61,382 bases of DNA from an uncultured Prevotella sp. (GCA_902798285.1 CADBVZ010000013.1:1-61382), one strand, 5' to 3'; counted from the first letter of the stretch, positions 17,535 to 26,037 are shown. Notes: generated from the sequence alone by a model not told the origin. Translations and numbers: made by a program.

Positions 17535-18326
17535 TCACTTTCTGAGTTCCCAGAACGCTACTGCCGCTGCCGCTGCCACATTCAGGGAATCTACCTGATG
17601 TGACATCGGTATGCGAACGGTGAAGTCTGCATCATTGATGGTTTGCTGGGGCAAGCCATCGCCTTCTGTACCCATAATGAACGCCAGTTTGTCTTGCTGC
17701 TTCAGGATGGGATCATCGAGCGAAATGGATTGATCAGTGAGGGCCATAGCCGCAGTCTTGAAACCTAAGTCATGTAGTTGTGAATAGGAGTCAAGCCAAG
17801 TCCAAGGCACAAGAAATATGGTTCCCATGGAAACACGTATTGCCCTGCGGTTCAATGGGTCACAAGAGCTTCGTGTAAGTAATACGGCATCGATGCCTAA
17901 TGCTGCTGCGGAACGAAAGATTGCACCGATGTTCGTGGTATCGCATACTGCATCGATGATGCAGATGCGATGGGCATTGCGTAATACATCCTCGAGCTTG
18001 GGCTCCGGCTTACGATGCATGGCGCAGAGCACGCCACGTGTCAAAGTATAGCCAGTTAGTTCTGAAAGCATTTCGCGACTGCCTGTATAGACGGGCATCT
18101 CGGGATGAGCCTCAATGATATCACGAGCATCACCCTCAATATGCTTTTGCTCACACAATAAGGCTTGAGGCTGGTAGCCAGCTTGTAGGGCTACGCGAAT
18201 CACCTTCGGACTCTCAGCAATAAAGACACCCTGTTCTTGGTTCAGACGATTACGCAACTGTGCCTCAGTCATAGAGGTGAACAACTGCAGGCGCTCGTCT
18301 TTTATCGATGATATTTCGTAAATCAT
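17535..18326 (-). CDS. TrmH/SpoU-family RNA 2'-O-methyltransferase
   Basis: The 263-residue protein has an N-terminal substrate-binding part and a SPOUT domain. Diagnostic motifs are TNIGAIFRSAAALGID, MGTEGDGLP and IPMSHQVDSLNVAAAAAV, the three SpoU motifs. It methylates a ribose in tRNA or rRNA; the exact target cannot be read from the sequence. It is the last gene of a leftward operon, overlapping the M64 peptidase gene by 4 nt. Confidence 0.92.
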   Translation of the reverse strand: MIYEISSIKDERLQLFTSMTEAQLRNRLNQEQGVFIAESPKVIRVALQAGYQPQALLCEQKHIEGDARDIIEAHPEMPVYTGSREMLSELTGYTLTRGVLCAMHRKPEPKLEDVLRNAHRICIIDAVCDTTNIGAIFRSAAALGIDAVLLTRSSCDPLNRRAIRVSMGTIFLVPWTWLDSYSQLHDLGFKTAAMALTDQSISLDDPILKQQDKLAFIMGTEGDGLPQQTINDADFTVRIPMSHQVDSLNVAAAAAVAFWELRK

Positions 18327-19555
18327 TCGGTATAGAATTTAATCAAACTGGTAAGGGCTTGCTGGCATACCACACAGAACTCTGGTTCTTCGTTTGTACG
18401 CATGCGGCAGTTCTCGCAGCCTCGCCATACGCCCTTCTCCAAATAACCGCCACCTTCATATAATCCGGCTTTTCCTTCTTTAATCAGGTTCTCCCATTTG
18501 ATGAAGGCAGTTGCCTTGGTGGTGAGGTTGGGCTCCCAAGGCTCATGATCGTCGAAGTATGTCGGATCGTCGTTGCCGTAAGCATACTCATCACCCAATC
18601 CTCCAAAGGAATGGCCGAATTCATGGACTACAACAGGAAGGAAGTTCTTGCCGCCTGTATAACTGAGGTTATAAGAGTTGTAGATGCCGCCTCCGCCATA
18701 ATGATTGGTATTGACGAGAATGATGATATGCTCGTAAGGCGTACCAGCCAGGATATCATGAAGTTTCTTTAGATGTAATGTGGTGAGATAGCGGTCGCTA
18801 TAGAAGGTATCGAAGTGAGAACCAAGAGCCGTATTCTTCCATATTCCCTTCGAAGGCTCACTGGTACCACTCTCTTCGGAAACCGACTTTACGGCAATGA
18901 TATTAAAACGGTCTTGCATGGACTTAAACGGCTCATGATTGAAGAGTGAGCCGATAGCCTTTTGGCAGTCGTTGATATAATGATCCATCTCGTTGGCTGT
19001 ATAGCCCTCGGCTACGAATGCGATGTGTATGCAGCGTGATGTGTTGTTGGCCTGATGCAGAACGTCATATGGTGTAATACTGCGTTCTCCGGCTTTGCGG
19101 ATGAGAATGTCCTTTGGGGCAACGATGTGGCGCATCCAGTTAACGGTTTCTCCGTGATAATCATAGATTTCGACAGTGATGTCAACCGTGTCCTTGGGGA
19201 AGGGGATGAGAAACACGTTCTCAAATGATTTCTGAGTGTGCTTGGCCTCGTCTGTAGCAAGCCATTCCTGGAAGAGGGTAGAGAAAGAGTGGCGGTAGAT
19301 GACCTCTTCGCTGTTGTGGGGACGAACGATAACTTGGCCATTACCTGTGAGGGGTGTTTCGCTCAGATGGTGGCGTCTGCCGTACCAATGTGGCAAGGCC
19401 ACCAGCTCATCAACGAATATATCATGGACAACATCGCTACCCGCAAAGGTGTAGTCAAGTCGCAGGGTACGATCTTCGAAATAATCCTCAAACTTTTGAG
19501 CATTACTATACAATGTTAATAGCAATAAAGTGTTGATAATGAATAACTTCTTCAT
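18323..19555 (-). CDS. Secreted M64-family metallopeptidase
   Basis: A Sec signal peptide (MKKLFIINTLLLLTLYSNAQ) is followed by an N-terminal beta-rich domain (about 21-155) and the catalytic domain. The zinc motif HEFGHSFGGLGDEY begins at residue 311. M64 contains IgA-cleaving peptidases, but most Bacteroidetes members have unknown substrates. Paired CxxC sequences (CENC and CVVC) near the C-terminus may bind metal or form disulfides. I chose the ATG at 19555 over an extension to 19594 because it gives the signal peptide and overlaps the upstream gene as ATGA. Confidence 0.9.
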   Translation of the reverse strand: MKKLFIINTLLLLTLYSNAQKFEDYFEDRTLRLDYTFAGSDVVHDIFVDELVALPHWYGRRHHLSETPLTGNGQVIVRPHNSEEVIYRHSFSTLFQEWLATDEAKHTQKSFENVFLIPFPKDTVDITVEIYDYHGETVNWMRHIVAPKDILIRKAGERSITPYDVLHQANNTSRCIHIAFVAEGYTANEMDHYINDCQKAIGSLFNHEPFKSMQDRFNIIAVKSVSEESGTSEPSKGIWKNTALGSHFDTFYSDRYLTTLHLKKLHDILAGTPYEHIIILVNTNHYGGGGIYNSYNLSYTGGKNFLPVVVHEFGHSFGGLGDEYAYGNDDPTYFDDHEPWEPNLTTKATAFIKWENLIKEGKAGLYEGGGYLEKGVWRGCENCRMRTNEEPEFCVVCQQALTSLIKFYTE

Positions 19556-19923
19556 AACTCGTTGATTAAATCCTTTACATAACTTCTTTCCCAATCACGC
19601 AGATGATATCTCTCGCCGTCATATTCCAGCAGGTCAAGATCTATAGCCACAATACCATCTTCATTATGTGTACGACCGAGTCGTTTCTCGATTTCCTTCA
19701 GTACCTCACTGAGCAGATTCCGCCCCAAAGCCGTTGTTCCTTTGCAAAGTTGATTTAAATAGGGCTCCTTTCTTAAAGAATGGATGGGCTCTGTGTAAAT
19801 GGCCTGGGTGAAATGTACCTCAGATAGCAGTTGGACAAGTTGCGTTCTTGCAGCATCCATGTTAGCTTCCTGCTGATAGTTGGAAGCCAGACTGATGATG
19901 ATGTGATGATCCTTTTGTGTCAT
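19552..19923 (-). CDS. folK: Short HPPK-like protein (FolK family)
   Basis: HPPK transfers pyrophosphate from ATP to 6-hydroxymethyl-dihydropterin in folate synthesis. The 123-residue product keeps the opening IISLASNYQ, the inner YLNQL and LKEIEKRLGR, and the metal-binding Asp pair IDLDLLEYDGE. It is shorter than the usual 160 residues, lacks the PHP-containing C-terminus, and the Arg normally before the Asp pair is replaced (VAIDLD). It may be a minimal or altered enzyme. It heads the operon with the M64 peptidase and TrmH. The promoter is so close that the mRNA is nearly leaderless. Confidence 0.75.
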   Translation of the reverse strand: MTQKDHHIIISLASNYQQEANMDAARTQLVQLLSEVHFTQAIYTEPIHSLRKEPYLNQLCKGTTALGRNLLSEVLKEIEKRLGRTHNEDGIVAIDLDLLEYDGERYHLRDWERSYVKDLINEL

Positions 19924-19931
19924 AACGAATG

Positions 19932-19965
19932 CAAAGGTACGAATAAGCGAGTAAAAATTCGCAAA
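19932..19965 (-). promoter_or_regulatory. Promoter of the folK-M64-TrmH operon
   Basis: On the minus strand TTTG (19962-19965), a 22-bp spacer and TACCTTTG (19932-19939) precede the ATG at 19923 by only 8 bp. The predicted transcript has about 3-5 untranslated nt. Confidence 0.6.
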
Positions 19966-20004
19966 AATCCTGTAAAATTCGAATATAATACGGAAAATAT
20001 TCAG

Positions 20005-20159
20005 TATCTTTGCAGCAGCATATAAATATATAAGGTATAGTAAACTATCAATTATTCATTAAAAGTGCGATGTTGACTTGACAAAATGAAAGAAAAATAG
20101 GAATTTCTGTGAATTTCTGCTTAAATATTTGGTGGAATGAAATAAAAAGTGTAATTTCG
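20005..20159 (+). promoter_or_regulatory. Tandem promoters upstream of serC
   Basis: The proximal promoter is TTTG (20128-20131), a 20-bp spacer and TAATTTCG (20152-20159), a one-base variant of the -7 consensus. A perfect -7 TATCTTTG also lies at 20005-20012 and would give a leader of nearly 200 nt. The rest of the 19924-20209 gap shows only a short direct repeat of GAATTTCTG at 20101-20119. Confidence 0.55.
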
Positions 20160-20209
20160 CAGCGTTTTTCAGAAACAAGGATATAAACCATATTAAAAAT
20201 AACAATCAA

Positions 20210-21277
20210 ATGAAGAAGTACAACTTTAATGCAGGTCCCTCGATGCTTCCCCGTGAGGTCATCGAAAAGACCGCTCAGCAGTGTCTTGATTTCAACGGCT
20301 CAGGTCTCTCTCTGATGGAGATTAGCCATCGTGCAAAGGATTTTCAGCCTGTAGTTGACGAGGCTGTAGCTCTCGTAAAGGAATTGCTCGATATTCCCGA
20401 GGGTTACTCAGTGATTTTCCTTGGTGGTGGTGCCAGTCTGGAGTTCTGTATGATTCCTTATAACTTCCTGATTAAGAAGGCTGCTTACCTCAACACTGGT
20501 GTTTGGGCTAAGAAGGCTATGAAGGAAGCTAAGCTTTTCGGTGAGGTAGTAGAGGTGGCTTCTTCGGCCGACGCTAACTATACCTTCATCCCCAAGGATT
20601 GGACAGTTCCCGCTGATGCTGACTATCTGCACATCACAACTAACAATACTATCTATGGTACTGAGATCCGTAAGGACCTCGATGTTCCCGTTCGTCTAAT
20701 TGCTGATATGTCATCTGATATCTTCAGCCGTCCTATCGACGTAGCTAAGTACGATGCCATCTACGCTGGTGCTCAGAAGAATCTGGCTATGGCTGGTGTG
20801 ACTATCGTGATTGTGAAGGATGATGCTCTCGGTAAGGCTCCTCGTGAGATTCCTACGATGCTCGACTACCGTACACACGTAGATAAGGGTTCTATGTTCA
20901 ACACACCTCCTGTAGTTCCTATCTACAGTGCTCTTGAGAACCTCCGTTGGATCAAGAAGCAGGGTGGTGTTCAGGCTATGGACAAGCTGGCTCAGCAGCG
21001 TGCAGAGATCGTATATGGCGAGATCGACCGCAACAAGTGCTTCGTAGGTACAGCTAAGGAAGAGGATCGTTCACTGATGAACCTCTGCTTCGTGATGGCT
21101 CCTGAGTATAAGGAGTTGGAGAAGGACTTCCTCGACTTCGCAGTATCAAAGGGTATGGTTGGTGTGAAGGGTCACCGCTCAGTTGGTGGTTTCCGTGCAT
21201 CTTGCTACAATGCTCAGACCATCGAAGGCTGCAACGCCCTCGTAGCTTGCATGAAGGAATTCGAAGCAAATCATTAA
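20210..21277 (+). CDS. serC: Phosphoserine aminotransferase
   Basis: SerC converts 3-phosphohydroxypyruvate and glutamate to phosphoserine in serine biosynthesis, and can also act in pyridoxal phosphate synthesis. The 355-residue protein begins with [13 protein letters not shown], the usual SerC start. It has [12 protein letters not shown] and the PLP-lysine region [12 protein letters not shown], and ends with [16 protein letters not shown]. Length and motifs are normal for the family. serA lies 115 bp downstream and performs the preceding step. Confidence 0.97.
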   Translation: MKKYNFNAGPSMLPREVIEKTAQQCLDFNGSGLSLMEISHRAKDFQPVVDEAVALVKELLDIPEGYSVIFLGGGASLEFCMIPYNFLIKKAAYLNTGVWAKKAMKEAKLFGEVVEVASSADANYTFIPKDWTVPADADYLHITTNNTIYGTEIRKDLDVPVRLIADMSSDIFSRPIDVAKYDAIYAGAQKNLAMAGVTIVIVKDDALGKAPREIPTMLDYRTHVDKGSMFNTPPVVPIYSALENLRWIKKQGGVQAMDKLAQQRAEIVYGEIDRNKCFVGTAKEEDRSLMNLCFVMAPEYKELEKDFLDFAVSKGMVGVKGHRSVGGFRASCYNAQTIEGCNALVACMKEFEANH

Positions 21278-21292
21278 TAAAGTAAATCTTCA

Positions 21293-21376
21293 ACACAGAG
21301 ATACAAAGGCACAGAGATTTTAATTTTGAGATTCTGAATTAATATAAAACTCTGTAACTCTGTATCTTTGTGTTTT
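21293..21376. repeat. Long imperfect inverted repeat between serC and serA
   Basis: The left arm (about 21293-21321, beginning ACACAGAGATACAAAGG) and the right arm (about 21346-21376, ending CTGTATCTTTGTGTTTT) are imperfect reverse complements of about 28 bp around a 24-nt loop. Words of the CACAGAG/CTCTGTG type occur twice in each arm. The right arm contains TATCTTTG (21363-21370), a good -7 element for serA, so the same repeat may supply a promoter or form an mRNA hairpin. Confidence 0.6.
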
Positions 21377-21392
21377 AAATATAATAAAAAAT

Positions 21393-22310
21393 ATGAAAGT
21401 ATTAGTTGCAACAGAGAAGCCATTTGCAGCAGCAGCCGTGAATGGTATTAAGGCAGAGATTGAAGCAGCCGGCAATGAGCTGGTGCTGCTCGAGAAATAT
21501 ACAGAGAAGGCTCAGTTCCTGGCAGCAGTTGCTGATGCTGATGCGCTGATTATTCGTAGTGATAAGGTTGACGCAGAAGTACTCGATGCTGCAAAGCAGT
21601 TGAAGATTGTAGTTCGTGCCGGTGCAGGTTACGATAACATCGACCTCGCTGCTGCTACAGCTCACAACGTAGTAGCTGAGAACACCCCAGGTCAGAATTC
21701 AAACGCTGTTGCTGAGCTGGTATTCGGTCTGCTCGTGATGGCCGTTCGTGGTTTCTACAATGGTAAGAGCGGCTCAGAACTGCTTGGTAAGAAGCTGGGT
21801 ATCCTGGCTTTCGGTAACGTGGGTCGCAATGTGGCTCGCATCGCTAAGGGCTTCGGTATGGACGTATATGCTTACGATGCTTTCTGCCCCGCAGAGGTCA
21901 TCGAGGCAGCTGGTGTTCACGCCGTTGCTAATCAGGATGTTCTCTTCGAGACTTGCGACGTTGTGTCACTCCATATCCCTGCAACACCTGAGACTAAGCA
22001 GAGCATCAATGCTGCTCTGGTAGGCAAGATGAAGAAGGGTGGTGTGCTGGTTAACACAGCCCGTAAGGAAGTTATCAACGAGCCTGAGCTGATTAAGCTG
22101 ATGGCTGAGCGTGAGGATCTGAAGTTTGTGACCGACATCATGCCTGATGCCAACGATGAGTTTGCTAAGTTCGAGGGTCGTTACTTCTCAACTCCTAAGA
22201 AGATGGGTGCTCAGACAGCCGAGGCCAACATCAACGCTGGTATCGCTGCTGCTAAGCAGATCAATGCCTTCTTCAAGGATGGCGACACCAAGTTCCAGGT
22301 GAACAAGTAA
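21393..22310 (+). CDS. serA: D-3-phosphoglycerate dehydrogenase, short form
   Basis: SerA oxidises 3-phosphoglycerate to 3-phosphohydroxypyruvate with NAD, the first step of serine synthesis. The 305-residue protein has the catalytic domain halves and the NAD-binding fold (LGILAFGNVGRNVARIAKGFGMDVYAYD, residues about 133-160 in the protein). It lacks the C-terminal ACT domain, so serine feedback through that domain is not expected. The neighbour is serC. A strong terminator follows directly. Confidence 0.94.
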   Translation: MKVLVATEKPFAAAAVNGIKAEIEAAGNELVLLEKYTEKAQFLAAVADADALIIRSDKVDAEVLDAAKQLKIVVRAGAGYDNIDLAAATAHNVVAENTPGQNSNAVAELVFGLLVMAVRGFYNGKSGSELLGKKLGILAFGNVGRNVARIAKGFGMDVYAYDAFCPAEVIEAAGVHAVANQDVLFETCDVVSLHIPATPETKQSINAALVGKMKKGGVLVNTARKEVINEPELIKLMAEREDLKFVTDIMPDANDEFAKFEGRYFSTPKKMGAQTAEANINAGIAAAKQINAFFKDGDTKFQVNK

Positions 22311-22335
22311 ATTCTGAAATCAGATAGAAAAAAGT

Positions 22336-22372
22336 AATCCCTCTCCAAATCGGAGAGGGATTCTTTTTTTTT
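22336..22372. terminator. Bidirectional terminator between serA and the GH5 gene
   Basis: AATCCCTCTCC (22336-22346) and GGAGAGGGATT (22352-22362) form a perfect 11-bp stem with a T-run to the right and an A-run to the left. Confidence 0.92.
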
Positions 22373-24041
22373 ATTTGGCAATAAACTTTCTGCCGTTCTG
22401 AATATAGATACCTTTATAAGGCTTAGCAATGCGCTGGCCCTGAAGGTTATAGATGGCATCATCAGCATCAGACTCATTGATTTGGATGCTTTGGATGGCT
22501 GTTGTCTTGGGTGTTGATTCGGAAGTAACGGTACATCCCCAACCCACAGAGATGGCCCCTGAAACCTCAGTACCATCACTCTTAATCAGCTTTGCTTCGT
22601 TCACCTTGGCTGTCAGTGCTGTTCCTTCAAGCACCTGGAGTGTGATACGCATGACTGATGATCCCAGTACGGAGGCGTCAAAGTCGAGTATCGATGTGTT
22701 GGAACCAGCAGTCAGGGGGATATATTGTTCCTTGTATTTATCACTTCCATCAGTATTCTTTCCGTCTTTGTCACCATAGACCTTGATCTGCAACTTTCCG
22801 GAATAATCATTGTCCAGGTCTACGCGAACACCTTTATACTCAGTTAATTTGAGTGCGGTTGTATTATTCCAGTCGCCATAGAGAAACAACTCTCCCCACT
22901 GACTATTGTAGTTCACCGTATATACCGTCTGAAAGTCGTCGGGTGTGGGAAATTTATAGCCATCGATAGTGCCATAGTACGCTTTGATAAGCGTCTGGGC
23001 GAGGTCTGCCTGATGGAAGGCAGGTAAAGTACGGTTCACACCATCCGAGAGACCCATCCAATAGAAAGTGCCGATGCCGGCTTCTTTTGTTTTCTTGATG
23101 AGATAGTCCATGGCGTAGAGGGCTACCTTACGATCAGTAGCGTAATAATCGAGGTCAGCAGGCCATGTGGTAAAGGTGGCATATTCTCCAATGATCACTG
23201 GAGCTCTGTTCAGCAGATTCGATTTGATATTATTGATCAGGTTGTCTATTTCACTCTTGGCGTTACTCTCACTCTTCCAGTTAGGATAGCTGTGCAGCTG
23301 GAAGATGATATGTCCTGTTTCTTCGGGCAACTCCAGATTTTTCATAGCGTCGGCAGTGCTGCTGGCAGAGTAGGTGTTAACCACCAGGTTACGATCCTTG
23401 TTATTGCCACCAGTATTACGAACGGTGGTTACGAAACTCTTGGCATAGCTGTTGATGGCCTTATATCCGTCGTCGCTAGCAGGCTCGTTCCATTTGTTAT
23501 TGTCATCGAGCATCTCGTTGTAAGCCTCAAAGAGCAGTTTCTGACCGTAGTCCTTGAACTTCTCAGCTATCTGTTTCCACAAGTATTCGTATTTTGCCTT
23601 GTTCGTATCGTAGTTGGTGGTGCTGGCATGCAGCCACTGTTTGCCATCACCTGTATCGTGATGCACGTTAATGATACAATACATACCATTGTCGATCACG
23701 TAGTCCACCACTTCTTTCACACGATTCATCCACGCATCGTTCACCTTGCCGTCCTTGTCCATCTCCTGATACCAGGTCACTGGTACTCGAATGGCGCCAA
23801 AACCAGCATCCTTCATCATCTTCATGAGCTCTGGCTTCGTAACAGGCTGTCCCCAGCAAGTCTCATGCTGTGCTGTGGTGGTCCATGTCTTGCTGGCATC
23901 AGCAGCATCGAGGGTGTTTCCCAGATTCCAGCCCACGCCCATGTTCTTTACGGCATCTTTGGCGTTTTCAAAATCGGCTGCCTGTACTTGAGTAGAAAGC
24001 ATCATCAGCAGTCCTAAAATAAGAGTAAATCTTTTCTTCAT
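22371..24041 (-). CDS. Secreted GH5 endoglucanase, probably subfamily 4
   Basis: This retaining beta-glucanase would cut cellulose, xyloglucan or mixed-linkage glucan. A signal peptide (about 1-21) leads to a GH5 domain (about 22-365) with GWNLGNTLDA, FGAIRVPVTWYQE, IINVHHD, the acid/base Glu176 in FEAYNEM and the nucleophile Glu286 in IIGEYA. A carbohydrate-binding-like region follows (about 370-515). The end, AIYNLQGQRIAKPYKGIYI, resembles a C-terminal sorting or anchoring tail common in Prevotella enzymes. It sits on the opposite strand between serA and DUF1015, genes often adjacent in relatives. Confidence 0.92.
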   Translation of the reverse strand: MKKRFTLILGLLMMLSTQVQAADFENAKDAVKNMGVGWNLGNTLDAADASKTWTTTAQHETCWGQPVTKPELMKMMKDAGFGAIRVPVTWYQEMDKDGKVNDAWMNRVKEVVDYVIDNGMYCIINVHHDTGDGKQWLHASTTNYDTNKAKYEYLWKQIAEKFKDYGQKLLFEAYNEMLDDNNKWNEPASDDGYKAINSYAKSFVTTVRNTGGNNKDRNLVVNTYSASSTADAMKNLELPEETGHIIFQLHSYPNWKSESNAKSEIDNLINNIKSNLLNRAPVIIGEYATFTTWPADLDYYATDRKVALYAMDYLIKKTKEAGIGTFYWMGLSDGVNRTLPAFHQADLAQTLIKAYYGTIDGYKFPTPDDFQTVYTVNYNSQWGELFLYGDWNNTTALKLTEYKGVRVDLDNDYSGKLQIKVYGDKDGKNTDGSDKYKEQYIPLTAGSNTSILDFDASVLGSSVMRITLQVLEGTALTAKVNEAKLIKSDGTEVSGAISVGWGCTVTSESTPKTTAIQSIQINESDADDAIYNLQGQRIAKPYKGIYIQNGRKFIAK

Positions 24042-24066
24042 ATAAAGTTGTTTTAGATATTTGCGG

Positions 24067-24098
24067 CAAAATTACGTTTTTTTCCTGAGGTAGCCAAG
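24067..24098 (-). promoter_or_regulatory. Promoter of the GH5 gene
   Basis: On the minus strand CTTG (24095-24098), a 20-bp spacer and TAATTTTG (24067-24074) lie 25 bp before the GH5 ATG. Confidence 0.65.
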
Positions 24099-24125
24099 AT
24101 TATCGGCAAATATCTTCATAAAGAT

Positions 24126-24156
24126 TTTGAGAATCGGAAGAATTTGCGTAATTTTG
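24126..24156 (+). promoter_or_regulatory. Promoter of the DUF1015 gene
   Basis: TTTG (24126-24129), a 19-bp spacer and TAATTTTG (24149-24156) are followed by the ATG at 24196. Confidence 0.7.
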
Positions 24157-24195
24157 CACCACTAAAGTCAAGATCAAACATTATTAATAATAGTC

Positions 24196-25443
24196 ATGGC
24201 AATAATTAAACCATTTAAAGGTATTCGTCCGCCAAAAGATTTGGTGGAGAAAGTAGAAAGCCGTCCGTATGACGTGCTTGATTCAGAAGAGGCGAGGGCA
24301 GAGGCTGGTGATAACGAGATGAGTCTCTACCATATCATCAAACCAGAGATCGATTTCCCCGTCGGCACATCTGAGTATGATCCTCGTGTATATGAAAAGG
24401 CTGCCGAGAACTTCCAGAAGTTCCAGGATAAAGGTTGGCTGGTTCAGGACTCGCGCGAACATTATTATATTTATGCGCAGACCATGAATGGCAAGACTCA
24501 GTATGGATTGGTAGTTGGTGCCTATGTTGACGACTACATGAAGGGCAATATTAAGAAGCATGAGCTGACACGCCGTGATAAGGAAGAGGATCGTATGAAG
24601 CACGTTCGTGTGAACAATGCTAACATCGAGCCTGTATTCTTTGCCTATCCTGACAACGCTGTACTCAATGAGCTGATTATGCGTTATGCAGCCACTGAGC
24701 CTGAGTATGATTTCATTGCTCCAATCGATGGTTTCCGTCATCAGTTCTGGGTGATTAACGATGATAAGGATATGCAGACTATTACTGAGCAGTTTGCTAA
24801 GATGCCTTCGCTGTATATCGCCGATGGTCACCATCGTAGTGCAGCTGCCGCATTGGTAGGTGCCGAGAAACAGAAGCAGAATCCTAACCACAACGGTACT
24901 GAGGAGTACAATTACTTTATGGCTGTTTGCTTCCAGGCATCTCAGTTGACAATTCTCGACTATAACCGTGTGGTAAAGGATTTGAATGGTATGAGCTCTG
25001 AGGAGTTCCTGGCTGCTCTGCAGGTGAACTTCATCGTAGAGGATAAGGGTACTGACATCTATAAGCCCCAGCAACTGCATGAGTTCTCGTTGTATCTCGA
25101 TCAGCACTGGTATAGTCTGAAGGCTAAGGAGGGAACGTATGATAATGCTGATCCTATTGGTGTGCTTGATGTCGATATCTCAAGCCGACTGATTCTGGAT
25201 GAGATCCTGAATATTGGTGATCTGCGTTCTTCACAGCGTATCGACTTTGTAGGTGGTCTGCGTGGACTCGGCGAGTTGAAGCGTCGTGTAGACTCTGGCG
25301 AGATGCGTGCTGCTTTGGCACTCTATCCTGTATCTATGCAACAGATTATGGATATTGCTGACTCAGGTAAGATTATGCCTCCGAAGGCTACATGGTTTGA
25401 GCCGAAACTTCGTTCAGGTCTAGTTATCCACAAACTCAGTTAA
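24196..25443 (+). CDS. DUF1015 family protein
   Basis: The 415-residue cytoplasmic protein starts with IIKPFKGIRPPKDLVEKVESRPYDVLDSEEA, the standard DUF1015 opening, and contains the conserved IADGHHRSAAA near residue 213. The biochemical activity is unknown; in Bacteroidales the gene often follows serC and serA, which suggests a link to serine or one-carbon metabolism (inference). A TSCPD-domain gene follows 2 nt later and is probably cotranscribed. Confidence 0.9.
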   Translation: MAIIKPFKGIRPPKDLVEKVESRPYDVLDSEEARAEAGDNEMSLYHIIKPEIDFPVGTSEYDPRVYEKAAENFQKFQDKGWLVQDSREHYYIYAQTMNGKTQYGLVVGAYVDDYMKGNIKKHELTRRDKEEDRMKHVRVNNANIEPVFFAYPDNAVLNELIMRYAATEPEYDFIAPIDGFRHQFWVINDDKDMQTITEQFAKMPSLYIADGHHRSAAAALVGAEKQKQNPNHNGTEEYNYFMAVCFQASQLTILDYNRVVKDLNGMSSEEFLAALQVNFIVEDKGTDIYKPQQLHEFSLYLDQHWYSLKAKEGTYDNADPIGVLDVDISSRLILDEILNIGDLRSSQRIDFVGGLRGLGELKRRVDSGEMRAALALYPVSMQQIMDIADSGKIMPPKATWFEPKLRSGLVIHKLS

Positions 25444-25445
25444 GT

Positions 25446-25718
25446 ATGAAAACGAAACATGTGCAATATCAGACTCAAGGCACCTGTTCACAACTGATTG
25501 ATGTGACTGCCGATGAGAATGATGTCATCCAGCAGGTATTCTTCTTGGGTGGATGTAATGGTAATCTTCAGGGCATTAGTCAGTTGGTGCGTGGGCAGAA
25601 GATAGATGATGTGATACCCAAGATCAATGGTATCCGTTGTGGTGCCAAGGGCACATCTTGTCCTGATCAGTTATGCAGGGCGCTGGAACAACTAAAGAAT
25701 GCTCCCCTTACTGAATAA
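25446..25718 (+). CDS. TSCPD-domain protein (TIGR03905 type)
   Basis: The 90-residue protein contains GGCNGNLQGISQLVRGQ and the signature GTSCPDQL. TSCPD domains also occur at the C-terminus of some ribonucleotide reductases and are thought to bind metal or nucleotide through their Cys residues. The role of the standalone form is unknown. Cys residues at about 14, 37, 65 and 72 could form a metal site. It follows DUF1015 by 2 nt. Confidence 0.85.
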   Translation: MKTKHVQYQTQGTCSQLIDVTADENDVIQQVFFLGGCNGNLQGISQLVRGQKIDDVIPKINGIRCGAKGTSCPDQLCRALEQLKNAPLTE

Positions 25719-25720
25719 TG

Positions 25721-25808
25721 TATAAAAGACTATCTTTGGACTTCCAAAAGATAGTCTTTTGCATGACGGGAGACTATCTTTTGCACATCAAAAGACTATC
25801 TATAGTGA
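25721..25808. repeat. Array of four near-palindromes with an exact 22-bp period
   Basis: Units centred at 25731, 25753, 25775 and 25797 share the consensus AAAAGACTATCTTTTGCA. The second has the core inverted (TAG in place of CTA). Units 1 and 2 pair as a perfect 13-bp hairpin (25725-25737 with 25747-25759) followed by TTTT, so the array may also terminate the upstream transcript. The same 22-bp architecture with a different sequence occurs at 30848-30913. Confidence 0.75.
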
Positions 25809-25812
25809 ATAA

Positions 25813-25850
25813 AAAAGAGATATGCCTTAAAAGCATATCTCTTTTCTTTT
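25813..25850. terminator. Bidirectional terminator between the TSCPD gene and tRNA-Ser
   Basis: AAAAGAGATATGC (25813-25825) and GCATATCTCTTTT (25833-25845) form a perfect 13-bp stem with T- and A-runs. It lies 2 bp from the 3' end of the leftward tRNA-Ser. Confidence 0.88.
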
Positions 25851-25851
25851 G

Positions 25852-25939
25852 CGGAGAGTGAGGGATTCAAACCCCCGATACCCGAAAGGGGTATACCGGA
25901 TTTCGAGTCCAGCGCGATCGATCACTCTGCCAACTCTCC
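25852..25939 (-). tRNA. tRNA-Ser (anticodon CGA)
   Basis: The 88-nt minus-strand gene has acceptor stem GGAGAGT/ACTCTCC, anticodon loop CTCGAAA with anticodon CGA, and the long variable arm expected for serine tRNAs. The T-arm contains GGTTTGAATCCC. CCA is not encoded. It would read UCG codons. Confidence 0.93.
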
Positions 25940-25981
25940 AATCAATAAACTGTATAGTCTTCACTTAGACTTTTGCGGATG

Positions 25982-26013
25982 CAAAGGTAATACAAAAAGC
26001 TGATTCTACCAAA
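25982..26013 (-). promoter_or_regulatory. Promoter of tRNA-Ser
   Basis: On the minus strand TTTG (26010-26013), a 20-bp spacer and TACCTTTG (25982-25989) form a consensus promoter 43 bp before the tRNA. Confidence 0.85.
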
Positions 26014-26037
26014 AGATTTTCGCGAAACTTTCTATTT

